Source: Drosophila persimilis (taxonomy: Eukaryota; Arthropoda; Insecta; Diptera; Drosophilidae). Taken from it: a stretch of DNA of 64,000 bases. Numbering within the stretch: the first letter of the stretch is position 1; every line of letters starts with the position of its first letter. Below, piece after piece: positions 61,101 through 64,000 of the stretch. The DNA is taken from the NCBI RefSeq assembly GCF_003286085.1, contig NW_020825312.1, positions 6,076,001 through 6,140,000 of the forward strand, read 5' to 3'. The translations under genes were made by a program, and so were the position numbers. The notes under the pieces were generated by a model. It was not told the origin of the DNA. It did no database searches and saw only the letters and a list, made by a program, of their open reading frames with translations.

Positions 61101-64000
61101 CCCACCGTCTGACTGTAATTACATGCATCCAAAAACCAAAGGAAAGGCAAAGAAAAGATGAATAAAAACCGTAGGGAGTGCTTCAGAGCGACTGAGAGAC
61201 GGACACACACGCAAAGTACGCCAAAAATGAGAAAAAATAATAAAAGAAACACCATTGAAGATACTCTTAAAACAAACAAAAAACAAAGCTCGAAACTTGT
61301 CGTTCGACGATCGCCGCGGGCCTCGCAGAAGGTGGGGGTCAATGTCTGAGGGTCGGTGACTCCTGACCTCTGGCAAGCGCTCGAAAGAAAATAATTAACA
61401 CAGTTACTGGTTACTGGTTGGAGCCACCAAAACTCTCCCTCCCCACCCCACGGAAAGCCCACCAGAAACCGAAAAAGATGAGATCTTTTGGGCCGTGAAA
61501 CTGAAACTGGAGCAAGAAAGAAAGAAAAACCCTGTAAGAAGCGCTCCGAATGGAGGTTGTTCCTGGAAGCAGATGTGTGTGTGGGTTTCGTATGGAAATC
61601 TAACGTAGGGAATCCATCATTCGAGCGATTCATTTGTCTGCTCCAAAGTGGAGCTCCATTCGAATAGTCAAGTCAATCATCTTTCGCCCTGCAGAAGCCT
61701 CACAGTGAACCCTAACTTCCAAGTGTGACCTTTGACTCGAAGAAAACCTAATGGGATGGGCAATAATCTGCAATGAATGGGTGAACCCACGGATGAACAC
61801 GGATCGGGTGAATTTACTCCGTTTACTCCCCTTTCGGACTTCGAAGTGGGATTCTGGGAACCACTTGGACTGTGTTTTCTTGTGGCTTTCTGGGAATTGC
61901 ATCTCCTCCGTGCGTTATCTACGAAAACTCTTTTCGAAACTCTTTCCCCGGAGTGCAGCCCACGAGTGCGTACATGTATATGGGCGCTATGAGCGTGAAC
62001 AATGGCAAATAAAACAAATATTATGCATCATAAATTTCACCGTCAACCGTCAACGAATCAAACAACAAACCGGTCCGTCCAAAAGTCACTCGGTCGATTC
62101 TGACAATGAACCCGAAAGGCAAAGACCCAGAGATGGAGATCGAGATCGAGATGGAGATGGAAGATGGAGATTGGAGAGACACCAAGAGATTCCGAGGTGT
62201 AAAAGCGAAATGCTCACAGAAAAAACAAAAAAAAAAAAAAGAAAAAGATTACGAAATCGTTTAAGCTCCACAAATCTGAATAATGATAATAATAAGACGA
62301 CCATAAAGCATTTGTTTCGATTAGAAATTCAAATTCGACTTCAACTTCGACTGAAGTTTCGGGGTTTCGGGGTTTCCTATGAAAAGTGAATGGGGGGAAC
62401 GGGGCGAGAGGAGGAACCGTTAGGATTTTGTGTCTGTGGCAAGCGATTAAGTGCCCCACAACAATGCAATGTTTTCCTTTAGTTTTTTGTTGTCTTTCTT
62501 TTATGTATTTTTGGTATTTTTTTGTATTTCTTGTATTTTTTGTATTTGAAAGTTATCTGAACTATATTTTATGCTGTAATCCCCGGTGCCTGAGCCAAAA
62601 ACAACCGATGGCGATATGCCGATGGCGATGCCGATGCATTCGCCCCGTTTCTTAATTAATTGATCGGACGGTGGACGGTGGACGATGGACTACGGACGAT
62701 GGACGACGGACGATGGATGGTGCGCGCGTTTACCGTTGGCTGGCTGATATAATTGCCGGCCCGGTCGCAACTCGCATTTTATAACTCACTCGGAGAGCGA
62801 GAAATAAAGAAATCAATTTGCCATAACCCAAAAAGCATGTCAATCAAAGTGAAAGAAGACAAGTCAAATCGAATCGAATGAAGTCAGGTCGTGGTGTCGT
62901 CGCAGGTGTCGATTATCTCATAGATACGAACACACGATGGATATACATATGTATGTAGATATTGACCCGCAATTAGTTGATCGTTTGATTAGAGACTCCG
63001 ATCGCTGATTGTCTTGGGAAATTGATTTTCTGTGTGTGGATCGGAAAGTCTACTCGGAGATGATAGATTAGATGCCAGTTTCCTCCTATTCTTTTCTCAT
63101 GGATCTGATGGATCTTCGCTTTGAAAGTTGTTTTCTCAAATCAACTTCATCTTTCATCCGATGCCGATCCCCGATCCGCTATCCGCGATCCGCGATCTTC
63201 GATTGCCGATCCCCAAAGACATCGATGAAGAACGTGCAAGAGAAATAATGAGATTTTACATTTTCTTTTTCTAGAAAGTTTCCCTTCTTCTTCTTCTTTT
63301 CTCGTTTATTGTTTTTATTGCTTTTTTTGCTTTTTTGTCTGGATTCAAATTCATATTTCCTGCGCAACGTCGCGTCGGAAGAGGCAACTTTGGGGGCATA
63401 CGAAGTTGCAAGTTCATCATGGGAGCTGTCATGCATGCCACATGAAGATTTTCCTGGGTTTTCCAGGTTTTTCAATTAACTTTTCGACTGTTGCATGTCG
63501 GAGAGATCCGCAACATGTGTGAAAATGGAAAATGGGTAACAAGATCGCAGGGATCGCAACTGAAAATCAGGGAATGGAATGCCATTACTGGCAGATAAAG
63601 ATGACAGCTTTATAGCATGCCAAAATATTTCATTGGAAAGGCCCTCCGCCGCGAAGGCCACCCCCGACTCAAAAGGTGATGGAAAATACATTCACACATA
63701 CTCGTACAGACATTTGTCGAAATGTCGAAACTTTCCCCCATTCGGAGGCGGAGGCCCCATAAAGTGGGGGATGGAGCCCTGCATGAAACCTTTATGTAGT
63801 TCCCTCACTTTCCAATACTTTTCCATTGTCTGGCCCCCATTTGGATATTGATACTCGTGCTTCAACTCGTTCACTGTAGGCCGTACCCGTACCCGTACCC
63901 GTAGCCGGGGTTCGGCGGGTGGCGGGTGGTGGGTGACCTACCGCAACATTTGGAGGCGTCTCCGTCGCGTTTCTGCAGCGTTTCCATATCAGTGGCACTC
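58106..64000 (+). other. About 6 kb of intron-like or intergenic sequence
   Basis: No coding exon is convincing; open frames here are translations of simple sequence. Notable tracts: GCTGAG hexamers (about 58561-58593), TTTC repeats (58842-58866), a GA run (about 59410-59430), ACCGCGGAC-like units (about 60640-60660), GACAGACA (60970-61010) and a GGACGATGGAC array (about 62665-62715). Confidence 0.5.
58842..58866. repeat. TTTC tetranucleotide repeat followed by poly-T
   Basis: CTTTCTTT units running into a T-rich tract to about 58883. Confidence 0.85.

Noticed and set aside
61751-62389. + strand frame of about 210 codons
   Set aside because: It consists of translated simple sequence (Arg/Asp from GAGATC repeats, poly-Lys) in intron-like DNA; no protein character.

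Overview
The window is metazoan nuclear DNA from a fruit fly (Drosophila), most likely an X-linked segment. The evidence is short introns with GT..AG borders that preserve reading phase, TATA/Inr cuticle promoters, DRE (TATCGATA) and Motif-1 core promoter elements, abundant CT/CA microsatellites, opa-like Gln/Ala runs, and DINE-1/INE-1-type repeats ending in TATACCCGATACT. The gene set (Pkcdelta, Rab40, a Cpr11A-like cuticle gene, Mks1) matches genes I recall from the D. melanogaster X near 10-11. The repeat type suggests the obscura group, but that is inference.

Layout. (1) 1-8.4 kb, + strand: the 3' part of Pkcdelta. It comprises a very large low-complexity exon open at the left edge, an exon with the second half of a C1 zinc finger, a linker exon and seven kinase-domain exons. 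(2) 10.5-11.2 kb, +: an unrecognised secreted protein of 215 aa. (3) 12.2-16.6 kb: two DINE-1-like repeats flanking a TATA-driven, glycine-rich repeat protein on the - strand. (4) 18.9-20.8 kb, -: Rab40 (Rab GTPase plus SOCS box). (5) 22.3-22.65 kb: a Motif-1/DRE promoter between Rab40 and (6) a + strand gene at 23.8-35.8 kb. That gene encodes about 528 aa with a KRVSF (PP1-docking-like) motif and a C-terminal polybasic CCVVQ prenylation box; a 10 kb intron splits it, and it has a long 3' UTR. (7) 39.1-46.6 kb, +: three related small genes (two hydrophobic ends joined by an acidic linker) with recognisable shared 5' and 3' flanks and, in two copies, a ~60 nt 3'-UTR intron. A chromodomain-only HP1-like gene sits between copies 1 and 2. 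(8) 51.8-53.7 kb, +: an RR-type cuticle protein. (9) 54.7-56.8 kb, -: Mks1, the B9-domain ciliary transition-zone protein. (10) From 58.1 kb, +: the apparent first coding exon of a gene that leaves the window, followed by ~6 kb of intron-like sequence.

The genes are not an operon. The cuticle genes, the kinase, the ciliary gene and the Rab are independent neighbours. The most unusual part is the 39-47 kb cluster, where a local duplicated family of tiny membrane-like proteins surrounds a stand-alone chromodomain gene. Exon borders were set by eye from splice consensus and phase; within Rab40, the CaaX gene, the cuticle genes and the kinase part of Pkcdelta every join is phase-consistent. No tRNA, rRNA or CRISPR array was recognised.
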